From: Candidatus Falkowiibacteriota bacterium
GTDB lineage: Bacteria; Patescibacteriota; Patescibacteriia; Patescibacteriales; SZUA-104
Direction: 5' to 3'
NCBI GenBank assembly: GCA_027020105.1
Contig: JALUVW010000135.1
Span: 1-18,081, forward strand
Length of the DNA stretch: 18,081 nucleotides
Below are positions 1 through 8,346 of this stretch, piece after piece; position 1 is the stretch's first letter, and every line of letters begins with the position of its first letter. Below the pieces are notes generated by a model. That model saw nothing but the letters and a program-made list of their open reading frames with translations. It was not told the origin of the DNA and ran no database searches. The position numbers and the translations under genes were made by a program.

Positions 1-352
1 CGGGTCATTCGGACTATAAACATTCGGATATTCGGGGCATTCGGATACTAATTCGGGTTATTCGGATTATATCATTCGGGGCACGGGTCATTCGGATTAT
101 AACCATTCGGATATTCGGGGCATTCGGATAATTATTCGGGTCATTCGGATTATATTTATTCGGATATTCGGGGCATTCGGATACTAATTCGGGTTATTCG
201 GATTATATCATTCGGGGCACGGGTCATTCGGATTATATTTATTCGGATATTCGGGGCATTCGGATAATTATTCGGGTCATTCGGATTATATTATTCGGGT
301 CTCGGGTCATTCGGATTATAACTATTCGGATATTCGGGTCATTCGGATTATA
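1..352. repeat. Hierarchical ATTCGG tandem array (53-bp and 30-bp words)
   Basis: The whole stretch is built from the hexamer ATTCGG separated by AT-rich linkers. Two larger words can be read. Word A is 53 bp and starts CGGGTCATTCGG; word B is 30 bp and starts CGGGT(T/C)ATTCGG. The order is A (1-53), B (54-83), A (84-136), A (137-189), B (190-219), A (220-272), B (273-302), a shortened A (303-334) and a partial unit to 352. Positions 137-219 nearly repeat 1-83. The array stops at the TAA of the following minus-strand gene and may continue beyond the left edge. Neither 53 nor 83 is a multiple of three and stops occur in the frames, so it is not coding. There are no unique spacers, so it is not CRISPR. 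Confidence 0.9.
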
Positions 353-1969
353 TTAACAGGCTCCGCCTCCGTCAAATTGCGTCCAAGCGGAGCCGTCGCA
401 ATAACATGGTTCGTTTAAGGCGTCATCGTAGTACATATTGCCGACATTCGTGTTGGCGTCGCAAACTTCCGCGGTGGTGGTGGCAATCATTCGGATTGTT
501 TTTAAAATTTCCAAATCATTTCCTTGGATAGGCCCGTCAGACTTTATTCCTCCCGGACCGACATTGATCCCGCTTCTCGCGTATAAATTGTTTTCAATGT
601 CAACGTTTTCCGTCGCCTCAATGGTGGAGGCCGAGATTGAGCCGATGGAAGCCGCGGGGGCGTCTATGCCGGATATGTCAATAATGGAAATGCCATCACT
701 CCCCGCCGAAGCGACGTAAGCGTACTTGCCGGACACGTAAACCGAGCCGGCGCCGTTTAGCGCGGCTGTTGAAATAAATCCCGCCTCCGTCGGATTGCTC
801 GGATCGGATATGTCAATAATGGAAATGCCATCACTCCCCGCCGAAGCGACGTAAGCGTACTTGCCGGACACGTAAACCGAGGCGGCGCCGTTTAGCGTGG
901 TTCCGTTCGTGATAACGCCTGTTTCCGTCGGATTGCTCGGATCGGATACGTCAATAACGGAAAGGCTGTCTTTCGTCATTGAAACGACGTAAGCGTACTT
1001 GCCGGACACGTAAACCGAAACGGCGCCGCTTGGCGTGGCTGCTGAGATAAACCCTACTTTTGTCGGATTGCTCGGATCTGAAATATCAAAAACAGAAAGA
1101 CTACTACTCCCCGCCGAAGCGACGTAAGCGTACTTGCCGGAAACATAAACGGAATAAGCGTTATTCAGTACCGCGTCCGTGACAACCACTTTCAGCGTCG
1201 GATTATTCGGATCGGATATGTCAACAATGGAAAGGCTGTCATCCGCCTTTGAAACGACGTAAGCGTGCTTGCCGGACACGTAAACCGAGCTGGCGCCAAA
1301 CAGCGCGGCATCTTTAATGACGCCCATCTCCGTCGGATTGCTCGGGTTGGAGACGTCAATAATGGAGAGACTCTTGTTATAAATAGACTCCGAAGCGACA
1401 TAGGCGTATTTGCCGGATACATGGACCGAGCTGGCGCCGCTTAGCGTGGTTGTTGAGATAAGCCCCGTCTCCGTCGGATTGCTCGGATCGGAGACGTCAA
1501 TAATGGAGAGGTTGCCGTCGGAAGACGGAAGGAGAGGTCCGGGAGACGTGACATAGGCGTATTTGCCGGAGACGTAAACGGAGGTGGCGTCGTTTAACGA
1601 CGATCCGTTTACAATAGCGCCGACTTGTTTCAGTAAAGGCTTGTTAATCAAAAAATTGCCTCCGGTTAAAGTCAATTTTTCCGACGGCGTGGTGGTGCCG
1701 ATGCCCACTTCGCCGGAAGTGACGGCCAAATGGGCGTTGTTGTTTGTCTCAAAAACGCCGCCGATTTCCAGCGCTCCGGTTTTGTATTGGGTGACGCCTC
1801 CGATATTGACGGGAGCGGCGGTGTTTCCGTTCGGGGGAGCGATGGTCGGCTCAATCCACGCGCGCGCGATTTGCAAGGAAACGCCGATAATCACGGCAAC
1901 AAATATTGCCCCCAGCCAGTTTACGGTTTTTTTAGATCTTTTATTTTGTTTTATTTTTAAGATTTTCAT
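353..1969 (-). CDS. Membrane-anchored seven-bladed LVIVD beta-propeller surface protein
   Basis: Predicted surface-displayed repeat protein of 538 aa; its ligand is unknown. Residues 1-16 are basic and 17-36 hydrophobic, giving an uncleaved anchor or signal segment with the bulk outside. Residues 40-105 form a linker ending in the GIGTTTPSEKLTLTGG motif common in CPR surface proteins. Residues of about 113-435 hold seven copies of a 42-46-residue unit with the core SVYVSGKYAYV and IIDISDPSNP, the LVIVD repeat pattern, so a closed seven-bladed propeller is expected. A 'GINVGPGGIKSDGPIQ' linker follows, then a C-terminal module with four cysteines around CYCDGSAW. The last two blades are nearly identical in DNA, indicating recent duplication. 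It lies 24 bp after the LRR gene on the same strand, probably co-transcribed. No Shine-Dalgarno is seen. The fold call is strong; the function is not known. Confidence 0.85.
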   Translation of the reverse strand: MKILKIKQNKRSKKTVNWLGAIFVAVIIGVSLQIARAWIEPTIAPPNGNTAAPVNIGGVTQYKTGALEIGGVFETNNNAHLAVTSGEVGIGTTTPSEKLTLTGGNFLINKPLLKQVGAIVNGSSLNDATSVYVSGKYAYVTSPGPLLPSSDGNLSIIDVSDPSNPTETGLISTTTLSGASSVHVSGKYAYVASESIYNKSLSIIDVSNPSNPTEMGVIKDAALFGASSVYVSGKHAYVVSKADDSLSIVDISDPNNPTLKVVVTDAVLNNAYSVYVSGKYAYVASAGSSSLSVFDISDPSNPTKVGFISAATPSGAVSVYVSGKYAYVVSMTKDSLSVIDVSDPSNPTETGVITNGTTLNGAASVYVSGKYAYVASAGSDGISIIDISDPSNPTEAGFISTAALNGAGSVYVSGKYAYVASAGSDGISIIDISGIDAPAASIGSISASTIEATENVDIENNLYARSGINVGPGGIKSDGPIQGNDLEILKTIRMIATTTAEVCDANTNVGNMYYDDALNEPCYCDGSAWTQFDGGGAC

Positions 1970-1993
1970 TTGTTTAAAAAATGACTCGGTTTT

Positions 1994-4900
1994 TTAATCA
2001 TAACAATTATCCGCGTTCCATGAGGGCACATTGGGGCTAAGACAGGTTAAGCCGGAGTTATTGGCAAGATACAGGGACGTCAAATTCATTCCCACTTGAG
2101 CGGCGGGGATGGACGCCAGTGAATTATTACCTAAATATAAATAGTTTAGATTAATCAGATTGCCTATTTCGTTGGGCAGGGAAGCCAGTTGGTTGGTGGA
2201 CGCGTATAGCGTGGTTAAGTTGGTTAAGTTGCCGATTTCCGCCGGCAAGGACGATAGCTGATTGCTGTATAACGATAAATAGGTGAGATTAACCAAGTTG
2301 CCGATTGTGGTGGGCAAAGATGATATTTGGTTTGCGGATAAACGTAAGTCGGTAAGGTTGGTTAAGTTACCGATTTCGGTCGGTATGGAGGTTAGCTGAT
2401 TGGACGCTAAGTACAATCTGTCCAGATTAACCAAGTTCCCAATCTCGGTCGGTATGGAGGTTAGTTGATTGGATGACAAGTACAGCCTGTCTAAGTTAAC
2501 CAAATTCCCGATTACGGTCGGTATGGAGGTTAGCTGATTGTTGAACGCGTGTAAGGTGGTCAAGTTAACCAAGTTTCCAATTTCAACCGGCAAGGATGTT
2601 AGTGAATTATCATTCAGGGTCAACAGCGTCAAATTAACCAAATTCCCGATTACGGTCGGTATGGACGATATTTGATTGTTGCCTAATCTTAATCTTGTCA
2701 AATTAACCAAATTTCCGATTTCGGTCGGCACGGATGTTATTTGATTCTTGTTTAAATCCAGTCCCGTTAAATTAACCAAATTACCGATTATGGTCGGTAT
2801 TGACGATATTTGGTTATTGGCCAATCCCAAATAAGTTAAATTAACCAAATTACCGATTTCGGTCGGTATGGAAGGTATTTGGTTGTTGTTCAGGGACAAA
2901 TAAGTTAAGTTGGTCAAATTCCCGATTTCGGTCGGTATGGACGTTATTTGATTACTGTATAAGGATAAATAAGTTAAGTTGGTCAAATTCCCGATTTCGG
3001 TCGGTATGGATGTTATTTGGTTGCCGGGTAAACGCAGTGAGGTTAAGTTTGTCAAATTTCCGATTTCGGTCGGTATGGATGTCACTTGGTTGTTGGATAT
3101 GTTCAAAGTGTTTAAACTAACCAAATTCCCGATTTCGGTCGGTATGGTTGTTATTTGATTGGATGCCAAGTATAGCGTGGTTAAATTGGTTAAGTTGCCG
3201 ATTTCGGTCGGTATGGACGTTATTTGGTTGTTGTGGAACGCCAAATAAGTCAAATTCGTTAAATTGCCGATTGTCGCGGGTATGGATGTCAGCTGGTTAT
3301 ACGGCATTGACAAGGATGTTAATCCGGTTATGTTGTCAATGTCGGCGGGGATGGACGTTATTTGGTTGTCGTCCAGAATTAATTTGTTTAAACTGATTAA
3401 ATATTGCGCTCCCTCAATGTTCGCTATTGACCTGCTGGAGCAATCCAGGTCTCCGCTCAGGCCGGTCAAGTCCGAGTTGGTGATATCCGCCCAGTTTTTT
3501 CCTATGGCGGCCGCCACGCAATTTTTAAAGTTCTCGTCGGTAAAGTAATCCGCGTAAGCGCAGTTTTGGTTGTCCGACATTTTTTTCCAATTGCTTCCGT
3601 CGCAGAAACAATGTTTATTGATTAAAGTATCGTAGTAAATGTCTCCTTCCGAATTTGAGCCGCAAACAGGCGTTGACGTGGCGTGAAAGGCGATAAGTCC
3701 CAATGAAACCGTGCTGGTAGCCTGAATGGGCCCGTCCGATTTTATTCCTCCCGGACCGACATTAATCCCGTTTCTTACGTATAGATTGTTGCCGATTTCC
3801 AAATTTTCCGTTACTTCAATGTTTGAAGCCGAGATTGAGCCGATGGAAGCGCCGGTGGCGTCTATGCCCGAGGTGTCAACCACCACCATTCTGGCGGGGC
3901 TGTTTCCGGTCGTGTAGGCGTATTTGCCGGAAAAAGCTATTTGAGCCAAAGAATTAAAGCCGGTATCGTACACGCTTCCGGCTATCATCGGATTGGCCGG
4001 GTCGGAAACATCCACTATGGTAAAATAATCCGGCTGCGATCCCGTCACATAGGCGTATTTGCCGGCGACGTATATGTTGCCGGCGTAATTCAAATAAGCG
4101 GAATCGCTTTTATGCCCGACCAATCGCATATTTGTCGGATCGGATATATCAACAATGCTGATTGAATCCGAATTGGACGCGGCGATATAGGCGTATTTTC
4201 CGGAAACGTAAACCGATCGCGGCGCTGAAAATTCGGTAAATTTTTTTCCGTTTAATTGAAGATTCATCGGATCGGAAATATCAATAATAGCCAATGAATT
4301 GGATCCCGCTCCGACCACATAGGCGTATTTGCCGGAAACATATATTGATACGGGCGCGTTTATATAGGTTGAATCGTCCAAATGGTTTACGTAGGTCGGA
4401 TTTCGCGGATCCGATATGTCAATAATCTCAAACCTGTTCACGCCGGATCCGGACATTACCAAGTAAGCGTACTTGCCGGAAACATAAAGCGCGTTCGTCC
4501 TGGGCGGCGTCGCTTCTTGGTACGTGGCCACGATTCGCGGGTTTGTTTTATTTGATATGTCAATTATAATCAATAAGTCCCGCTGATTGGGCAGGGAGGA
4601 AAAATTGTAAGCGGCGACATAAGCGTATTTGCCGACAATGGAAATATCACCGGCGTTGGCGAGCTTTGAGCTGTCCGCGAGAGTGGAGATGAGGACGGGA
4701 TTTGACGGGTCAAATATGTCAACGATACTGAAAGTTCCGTCGGCGGTTATGTAGGCGTATTCTCCTCTGACGGCAATATGGTCGCCAAAATCGTTTGAAG
4801 CCAGGGTGGCCAGTATCTTCGGGTTGGAAACGACGTGAAGAAGGCTTCCTCCCGTTAAAGTCAATTTTTCCGACGGCGTGCTGGTGCCGAATCCGGTCCT

Positions 4901-5143
4901 GCCGGCGATGGCGGCCAGATAAGTGTCGGTATCTGTTTCAAAAATTCCGCCGATGCCCAAAGCGCCGTCTTTTAATTGGACGTTCGCGCCGGCGCTTATC
5001 GGTTCGTCGGCGTTATTGTTCGGCGGCGTACCGGAGGGCGAATTCCACGCGAGAACAATTTGCAAATAGACGCCGAGAAACAAGCTGAAAATTATCACCC
5101 CCGACCGATAAAGAATTTTTTTGGTGAGTTTGCGTTTAAACAT
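1994..5143 (-). CDS. LVIVD beta-propeller fused to about 19 leucine-rich repeats, surface protein
   Basis: A 1049-aa predicted extracellular protein, paralogous to its downstream neighbour in its first half. It has a basic N-terminus, one TM segment (about residues 13-32) and a GFGTSTPSEKLTLTGG motif near 84-99. Seven LVIVD-type units (core VSGKYAYV ... IIDISDP) lie at about 108-435, then the shared INVGPGGIKSDGPIQ linker, then a four-cysteine module containing CFCDGSNW. A leader containing FTDENFKNCVAAAIG and LTGLSGDLDC resembles the caps that precede bacterial LRR domains. From about residue 580 there are about 19 repeats of exactly 23 residues, consensus LTNLTxLxLxxNQITSIPTEIGN, and a cysteine-bearing C-terminal cap ending DNCYD. 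LRR domains and propellers are both protein-interaction scaffolds, so adhesion or host/partner recognition is a reasonable inference but unproven. The 69-bp coding units are very alike and could expand or contract. Confidence 0.87.
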   Translation of the reverse strand: MFKRKLTKKILYRSGVIIFSLFLGVYLQIVLAWNSPSGTPPNNNADEPISAGANVQLKDGALGIGGIFETDTDTYLAAIAGRTGFGTSTPSEKLTLTGGSLLHVVSNPKILATLASNDFGDHIAVRGEYAYITADGTFSIVDIFDPSNPVLISTLADSSKLANAGDISIVGKYAYVAAYNFSSLPNQRDLLIIIDISNKTNPRIVATYQEATPPRTNALYVSGKYAYLVMSGSGVNRFEIIDISDPRNPTYVNHLDDSTYINAPVSIYVSGKYAYVVGAGSNSLAIIDISDPMNLQLNGKKFTEFSAPRSVYVSGKYAYIAASNSDSISIVDISDPTNMRLVGHKSDSAYLNYAGNIYVAGKYAYVTGSQPDYFTIVDVSDPANPMIAGSVYDTGFNSLAQIAFSGKYAYTTGNSPARMVVVDTSGIDATGASIGSISASNIEVTENLEIGNNLYVRNGINVGPGGIKSDGPIQATSTVSLGLIAFHATSTPVCGSNSEGDIYYDTLINKHCFCDGSNWKKMSDNQNCAYADYFTDENFKNCVAAAIGKNWADITNSDLTGLSGDLDCSSRSIANIEGAQYLISLNKLILDDNQITSIPADIDNITGLTSLSMPYNQLTSIPATIGNLTNLTYLAFHNNQITSIPTEIGNLTNLTTLYLASNQITTIPTEIGNLVSLNTLNISNNQVTSIPTEIGNLTNLTSLRLPGNQITSIPTEIGNLTNLTYLSLYSNQITSIPTEIGNLTNLTYLSLNNNQIPSIPTEIGNLVNLTYLGLANNQISSIPTIIGNLVNLTGLDLNKNQITSVPTEIGNLVNLTRLRLGNNQISSIPTVIGNLVNLTLLTLNDNSLTSLPVEIGNLVNLTTLHAFNNQLTSIPTVIGNLVNLDRLYLSSNQLTSIPTEIGNLVNLDRLYLASNQLTSIPTEIGNLTNLTDLRLSANQISSLPTTIGNLVNLTYLSLYSNQLSSLPAEIGNLTNLTTLYASTNQLASLPNEIGNLINLNYLYLGNNSLASIPAAQVGMNLTSLYLANNSGLTCLSPNVPSWNADNCYD

Positions 5144-5196
5144 TGTTAAATTGAAAGTTTATAAAGTGGAAAGCTGGGAGGCCGAAATTTGGTTTG

Positions 5197-5475
5197 TCAG
5201 TTTTGGTTCCTTAGCCTCTCAAGCGCTTTCCGTTGGTTTTCAATTTGGGCGTCGGAATTGTTTTTAACCTTTCTTTTCTCGCGGAGCTGCTTTAACTCTT
5301 GCCGTTGGATATTGATTCGCAGTTCTTGTTCCGATGGCCGCGCGGATGCGGGCCGCTTGTTTTCCGGTTTCGGCTTTTGCTTGAAAGAATAAAAAGCGGT
5401 AAAGGCGATCAAGGCGGCGAGAATCAGCGCCAATACGATAATTATAATATTTTTTATATTTTTTTTGTTCGGCAT
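5197..5475 (-). CDS. Small single-TM protein with basic coiled-coil tail
   Basis: A 92-aa protein that I do not recognise as a named family. A short lysine/asparagine-rich N-terminus is followed by a strongly hydrophobic segment (about residues 10-31), then a proline/lysine linker (KQKPKPENKRP) and a charged helix from about 47 to 92 with heptad-like leucines (LRINIQRQELKQLREK ... ALERLRN). This suggests an inner-membrane anchored coiled coil facing the cytoplasm or the outside. It stops with TGA 53 bp upstream of the LVIVD-LRR gene on the same strand, so it may be the first gene of that operon. No Shine-Dalgarno is visible. The competing frames over this stretch lack a TM/coil logic, so I favour this one. 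Confidence 0.65.
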   Translation of the reverse strand: MPNKKNIKNIIIIVLALILAALIAFTAFYSFKQKPKPENKRPASARPSEQELRINIQRQELKQLREKRKVKNNSDAQIENQRKALERLRNQN

Positions 5476-5566
5476 AAAGCAAATTTCAATTTATAAAATT
5501 GCAACGCAAAAATCAAAACAATGAAATAAAAACTTCGCTCCACACACAGGATATTATCGTATTGTT

Positions 5567-5595
5567 ATTATATCATATTTTAATTTTATTGTATA
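5567..5595 (-). promoter_or_regulatory. Possible sigma70-type promoter for the surface-protein operon
   Basis: Read on the minus strand there is TATACA (5595-5590), a 17-bp spacer and a perfect TATAAT (5572-5567). The start point would be near 5560, giving a leader of roughly 85 nt before the small membrane protein. The -35 overlaps the last codons of the PEGA gene. The region is AT-rich, so chance matches are likely. Confidence 0.4.
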
Positions 5596-6959
5596 TACAA
5601 TTTATATAATCCTTTTTGGTTGCCGATTTTGGCGTAAAAATACAGCTTTTTTCCGTTTTTGCCAAGGAACGGAAACGCGATGCGGTCAAGTTTGACCAAC
5701 TTGGTTATGTTGCGTTTTTGCCGGTCATCCAGTTCAATGGCGTAAATCGCGTTGTCGGTTAAATAGATGACATAGTTTTCGCTTGGGTGCCAAAATATTT
5801 CATTGATAGGATTGCTGATGCGGGTCAACAGGGTTTTTTTCCCCGAGTAGCCGGGATTGAAATCGGCCAGCCAAATTTCAAAATCATTGGAATACAAGAG
5901 TTTGTTTTTGCCGACCCAGCGCGCGCGCTTTACGTTGTTTATCGTTTCCACCAATGGAAACCGCGAGAACGGATTGATTAAATAAAGGATTTGATGTTTC
6001 TTGTCGTAAAGATTGATTATATCGCGTTTGTAGTTTATGAATTCATAATCCGAGAAGGAGGGGAGTTCAATGCTTCTTACTTTATCCGGAGCCCCTATTT
6101 TATAAACATCCAGGCTAATTGATTTTCCGAGCCGAGTTACGATAAAAATATTGTCGTTTTTGCTTGTAAAATCAAGGATTTTGCCGTCTTTTATCAAGAT
6201 TTTAACGGTATTGTCGGACAAATTAAAGCTTTTAACATCGCTTTTGTCGCCGGAAAGATAAATTATCTCGTTTTTGCCGCGCCATTTTGGTTTTATTATG
6301 CCGTTTTTAATGTAGTTGTTTAAATTTAATTTTTTGGATAAATTGTCAATATTATAAACAATGCCGTTGAATAATATTTTTTTATTGTCGGGCGACCACG
6401 AAACGGGCCGCGAATCGGAGCTCGGTTCCGGGGCATCCAACGCCCCAAGTTTTATTTTTTTCTCATTGTCCAAATCAATCAAATCAATTTCTTTGTCCGA
6501 AACGGCCGCCAAATATTTTCCGTTCGGCGAAAGCGAGGCTTGTTTTATTTCTCCGTTTCGGATCAGTAACGGAAGATTTTTTTTGAATAAATTTATGTCT
6601 TCGGCGAAAGTTGACATTCCCGGCTTGATTTCCAATTTCTTTTGCCAGCCGTAATAGCCGTCCAATTCCAGCTTAACGTCGTATTTTCCGGGCAGGAGAT
6701 TTTTTATTTTGGCGGGAGTGGTTATATAGCTTTCTTCGTCTTTAAAATATTTTTTAAAAAATAATTGCCTGGGTTTGCCGTTTAAATAAATCTTGGCTCC
6801 CTCCGGCTCCGTATCCAAAATCAGCATACCGGTTTTTTGCAGAATTTTTCCGCTTAAGCTGATTTTATAGCCGACAGCGTAAGATATCACCAGGGGGGTG
6901 ATTATCAGAAAGGCGATTATGAAGAAGATGAATAGAAGTCGGCGGGTTTTGAGGGACAT
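5586..6959 (-). CDS. PEGA-domain membrane protein with WD40-like propeller
   Basis: A 457-aa envelope protein of unknown exact role. I start it at the MSLKTRRLLF methionine (6959) rather than the ATG 27 bp upstream, because the upstream nine codons are read from a low-complexity repeat while MSLKTRR plus a long hydrophobic segment is a normal signal anchor. The segment at about residues 7-28 is a TM helix. The sequence GMLILDTEPEGAKIYLNGK to LEIKPG (about 43-115) is a PEGA domain, typical of surface or sensor proteins in CPR and archaea. The rest has repeated motifs such as ASLSPNGKYLAAVSD, VSWSPDNKKILF and IFWHPSENYVIYL, the TolB/WD40-like propeller signature. It lies between murA and the surface-protein genes on the same strand. 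Confidence 0.82.
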   Translation of the reverse strand: MSLKTRRLLFIFFIIAFLIITPLVISYAVGYKISLSGKILQKTGMLILDTEPEGAKIYLNGKPRQLFFKKYFKDEESYITTPAKIKNLLPGKYDVKLELDGYYGWQKKLEIKPGMSTFAEDINLFKKNLPLLIRNGEIKQASLSPNGKYLAAVSDKEIDLIDLDNEKKIKLGALDAPEPSSDSRPVSWSPDNKKILFNGIVYNIDNLSKKLNLNNYIKNGIIKPKWRGKNEIIYLSGDKSDVKSFNLSDNTVKILIKDGKILDFTSKNDNIFIVTRLGKSISLDVYKIGAPDKVRSIELPSFSDYEFINYKRDIINLYDKKHQILYLINPFSRFPLVETINNVKRARWVGKNKLLYSNDFEIWLADFNPGYSGKKTLLTRISNPINEIFWHPSENYVIYLTDNAIYAIELDDRQKRNITKLVKLDRIAFPFLGKNGKKLYFYAKIGNQKGLYKLYIQ

Positions 6960-6972
6960 AGTAGAAATGCAA

Positions 6973-7001
6973 AATGTAAAAATCAAAAATCAAAATGACA
7001 A
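6973..7001 (-). promoter_or_regulatory. Possible near-leaderless promoter for the PEGA gene
   Basis: On the minus strand TTGTCA (7001-6996), 17 bp, TACATT (6978-6973). The predicted start would be about 6966, only some 7 nt before the ATG at 6959. The -35 lies inside the left arm of the inverted repeat at 6978-7053. Four of six bases match at the -10, so this is only moderately supported. Confidence 0.4.
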
Positions 7002-7053
7002 ATTAAAATTAAAAATTTTAAATTTTGCATTGTCATTTTGATTTTTGATTTTT
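6978..7053. repeat. 24-bp perfect inverted repeat between murA and the PEGA gene
   Basis: Positions 6978-7001 are the exact reverse complement of 7030-7053, built from the word CAAAAAT and ending TGACAA; the 28-bp centre is almost pure A/T. The RNA would form a long A-U hairpin 20 nt after the murA stop. It could terminate murA transcription or protect the mRNA end, but it also contains the proposed -35 of the next gene. Confidence 0.85.
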
Positions 7054-7072
7054 GATTTTTTCATTATTTATT

Positions 7073-8341
7073 CTATAAAAGAGTTCCCTCCCTCCTTATA
7101 TCCGCTCCCAGCTTCCTCAACCGTCCGTCAATATCCTCGTACCCTCTGTCAATCTGGTAGATATTGTCAATTTCGGTTTGACCTTCGGCGATTAGGGCGG
7201 CGATAATCATGGTAATGCCGGCGCGCAGATCGGGCGATGTTAGTTTTCGGCCGTATAATTTTGTCGGGCCGTTTATCACCACCCGGTGCGGATCGCACAT
7301 AATAATATCCGCCCCCATTTGCGCCAGCATATCCGTAAACAAAAGGCGGCGTTCGTAGATTGTTTCGTGGACAAGCGAAGAGCCGTTAGCCTGCGTCGCC
7401 AGAACCGTGTACGGCGATTGCAAATCGGTGGGGAAGCCGGGGTATTCGCGCGTTTTTATGTTATACGGCTTTATGCTTTTGGCGGCCGAGATTTTCAGCC
7501 AATCATCTCCGGTTTCAAATTTTACGCCTTGTTTTTTAAATATGTTTAATAATGATTCAATATGTTTCGGTTCGCAGTTCGTGATTTTAATTTCCGATTT
7601 CGTTGCCGCGGCCAAAATGGCGAAAGTGCCGGTTTCAATGCGATCCGGAATAATATTGAATTGTCCGGCCTTAATCTCTTTAACGCCTTCAATTTTTATG
7701 GTCGGCGTTCCGGCTCCGATTACGCGCGCTCCTTGCCGGTTTAAATACTCGGCCAAGGCCGGAATTTCCGGCTCCATGGCGCAGTTTTTCAAAACAGTGT
7801 CGCCCTCGGCCAAAACCGCCGCCATAATCATCGCTTCCGTGCCGGTGACGGTTACGGTAGTGAAAAAGTATTCGCATCCTTTTAATTTTTTGGCTTTAAT
7901 ATGGTAATAATCTTCTTTTTCCTTTATTTCCGCGCCCATTGCCTCAAATCCTTCCAGGAACAAGTCAATCGGCCTGGTGGCGGCGCCGAGTACGCATCCG
8001 CCCGGATGGGGGAATTTTACTTCGCCCGCGCGGGCGAGCAGGGGAGCGGCAAACATAATGGAGGCGCGGAACTTATTGGCCAATCCAGGGTTTAATTCGT
8101 TTTTGGAAAGTTCGCTCACTTGAATTTCGCATCGGCCGTTCTGGCGGGAAACTTCGGCGCCCAAATCTTCCATCAGCTCAAGAGCGCGGTTAACATCTTC
8201 AATATCGGGCAAGTTGTTGATGGTTATTTTTTCGCGCGACAAAATAGCGGCCGGTATTATCTTCAAAGCCGCGTTTTTCGCCCCCCTAACTTCAATTTCA
8301 CCGGACAATTTCGCCGGCCCCTGGATAATGAATTTGGACAT
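7073..8341 (-). CDS. murA: UDP-N-acetylglucosamine 1-carboxyvinyltransferase
   Basis: Cytoplasmic enzyme of the first committed step of peptidoglycan synthesis; it transfers enolpyruvate from PEP to UDP-GlcNAc. The 422-aa length is normal. Seen directly: GAKNAALK with Lys22/Asn23, the catalytic loop PGGCVLGAATRPID with Cys116 (E. coli Cys115, the fosfomycin target), and PGFPTDLQ with Asp306 (E. coli Asp305). The cysteine is present, so the fosfomycin-resistant Asp variant does not apply. It is divergent from the protease gene and has its own promoter at 8467-8495, with a leader of about 120 nt and no Shine-Dalgarno. It shows that the organism keeps at least this step of cell-wall synthesis. 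Confidence 0.97.
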   Translation of the reverse strand: MSKFIIQGPAKLSGEIEVRGAKNAALKIIPAAILSREKITINNLPDIEDVNRALELMEDLGAEVSRQNGRCEIQVSELSKNELNPGLANKFRASIMFAAPLLARAGEVKFPHPGGCVLGAATRPIDLFLEGFEAMGAEIKEKEDYYHIKAKKLKGCEYFFTTVTVTGTEAMIMAAVLAEGDTVLKNCAMEPEIPALAEYLNRQGARVIGAGTPTIKIEGVKEIKAGQFNIIPDRIETGTFAILAAATKSEIKITNCEPKHIESLLNIFKKQGVKFETGDDWLKISAAKSIKPYNIKTREYPGFPTDLQSPYTVLATQANGSSLVHETIYERRLLFTDMLAQMGADIIMCDPHRVVINGPTKLYGRKLTSPDLRAGITMIIAALIAEGQTEIDNIYQIDRGYEDIDGRLRKLGADIRREGTLL

Positions 8342-8346
8342 AAATT

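Noticed and set aside
1..352. CRISPR array
   Set aside because: The whole unit repeats including the linkers; there are no unique spacers and no cas genes. The same holds for the heptamers at 15171-15275.
438..3917. Plus-strand open frames opposite the propeller and LRR genes (for example 438-719, 1584-1997, 3148-3548)
   Set aside because: They are antisense shadows of strongly patterned repeat genes and show no domain or start signal of their own.
353..5143. Prophage tail-fibre genes, suggested by the GIGTTTPSEKL and GSAW motifs
   Set aside because: Both proteins start with a membrane anchor, there are no phage structural, packaging or lysis genes, and such motifs are common in CPR surface proteins.
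5586..6986. Start of the PEGA protein at 6986
   Set aside because: The extra codons are read from the CAAAAAT word repeat and the proposed -10; MSLKTRR at 6959 gives a normal signal anchor.
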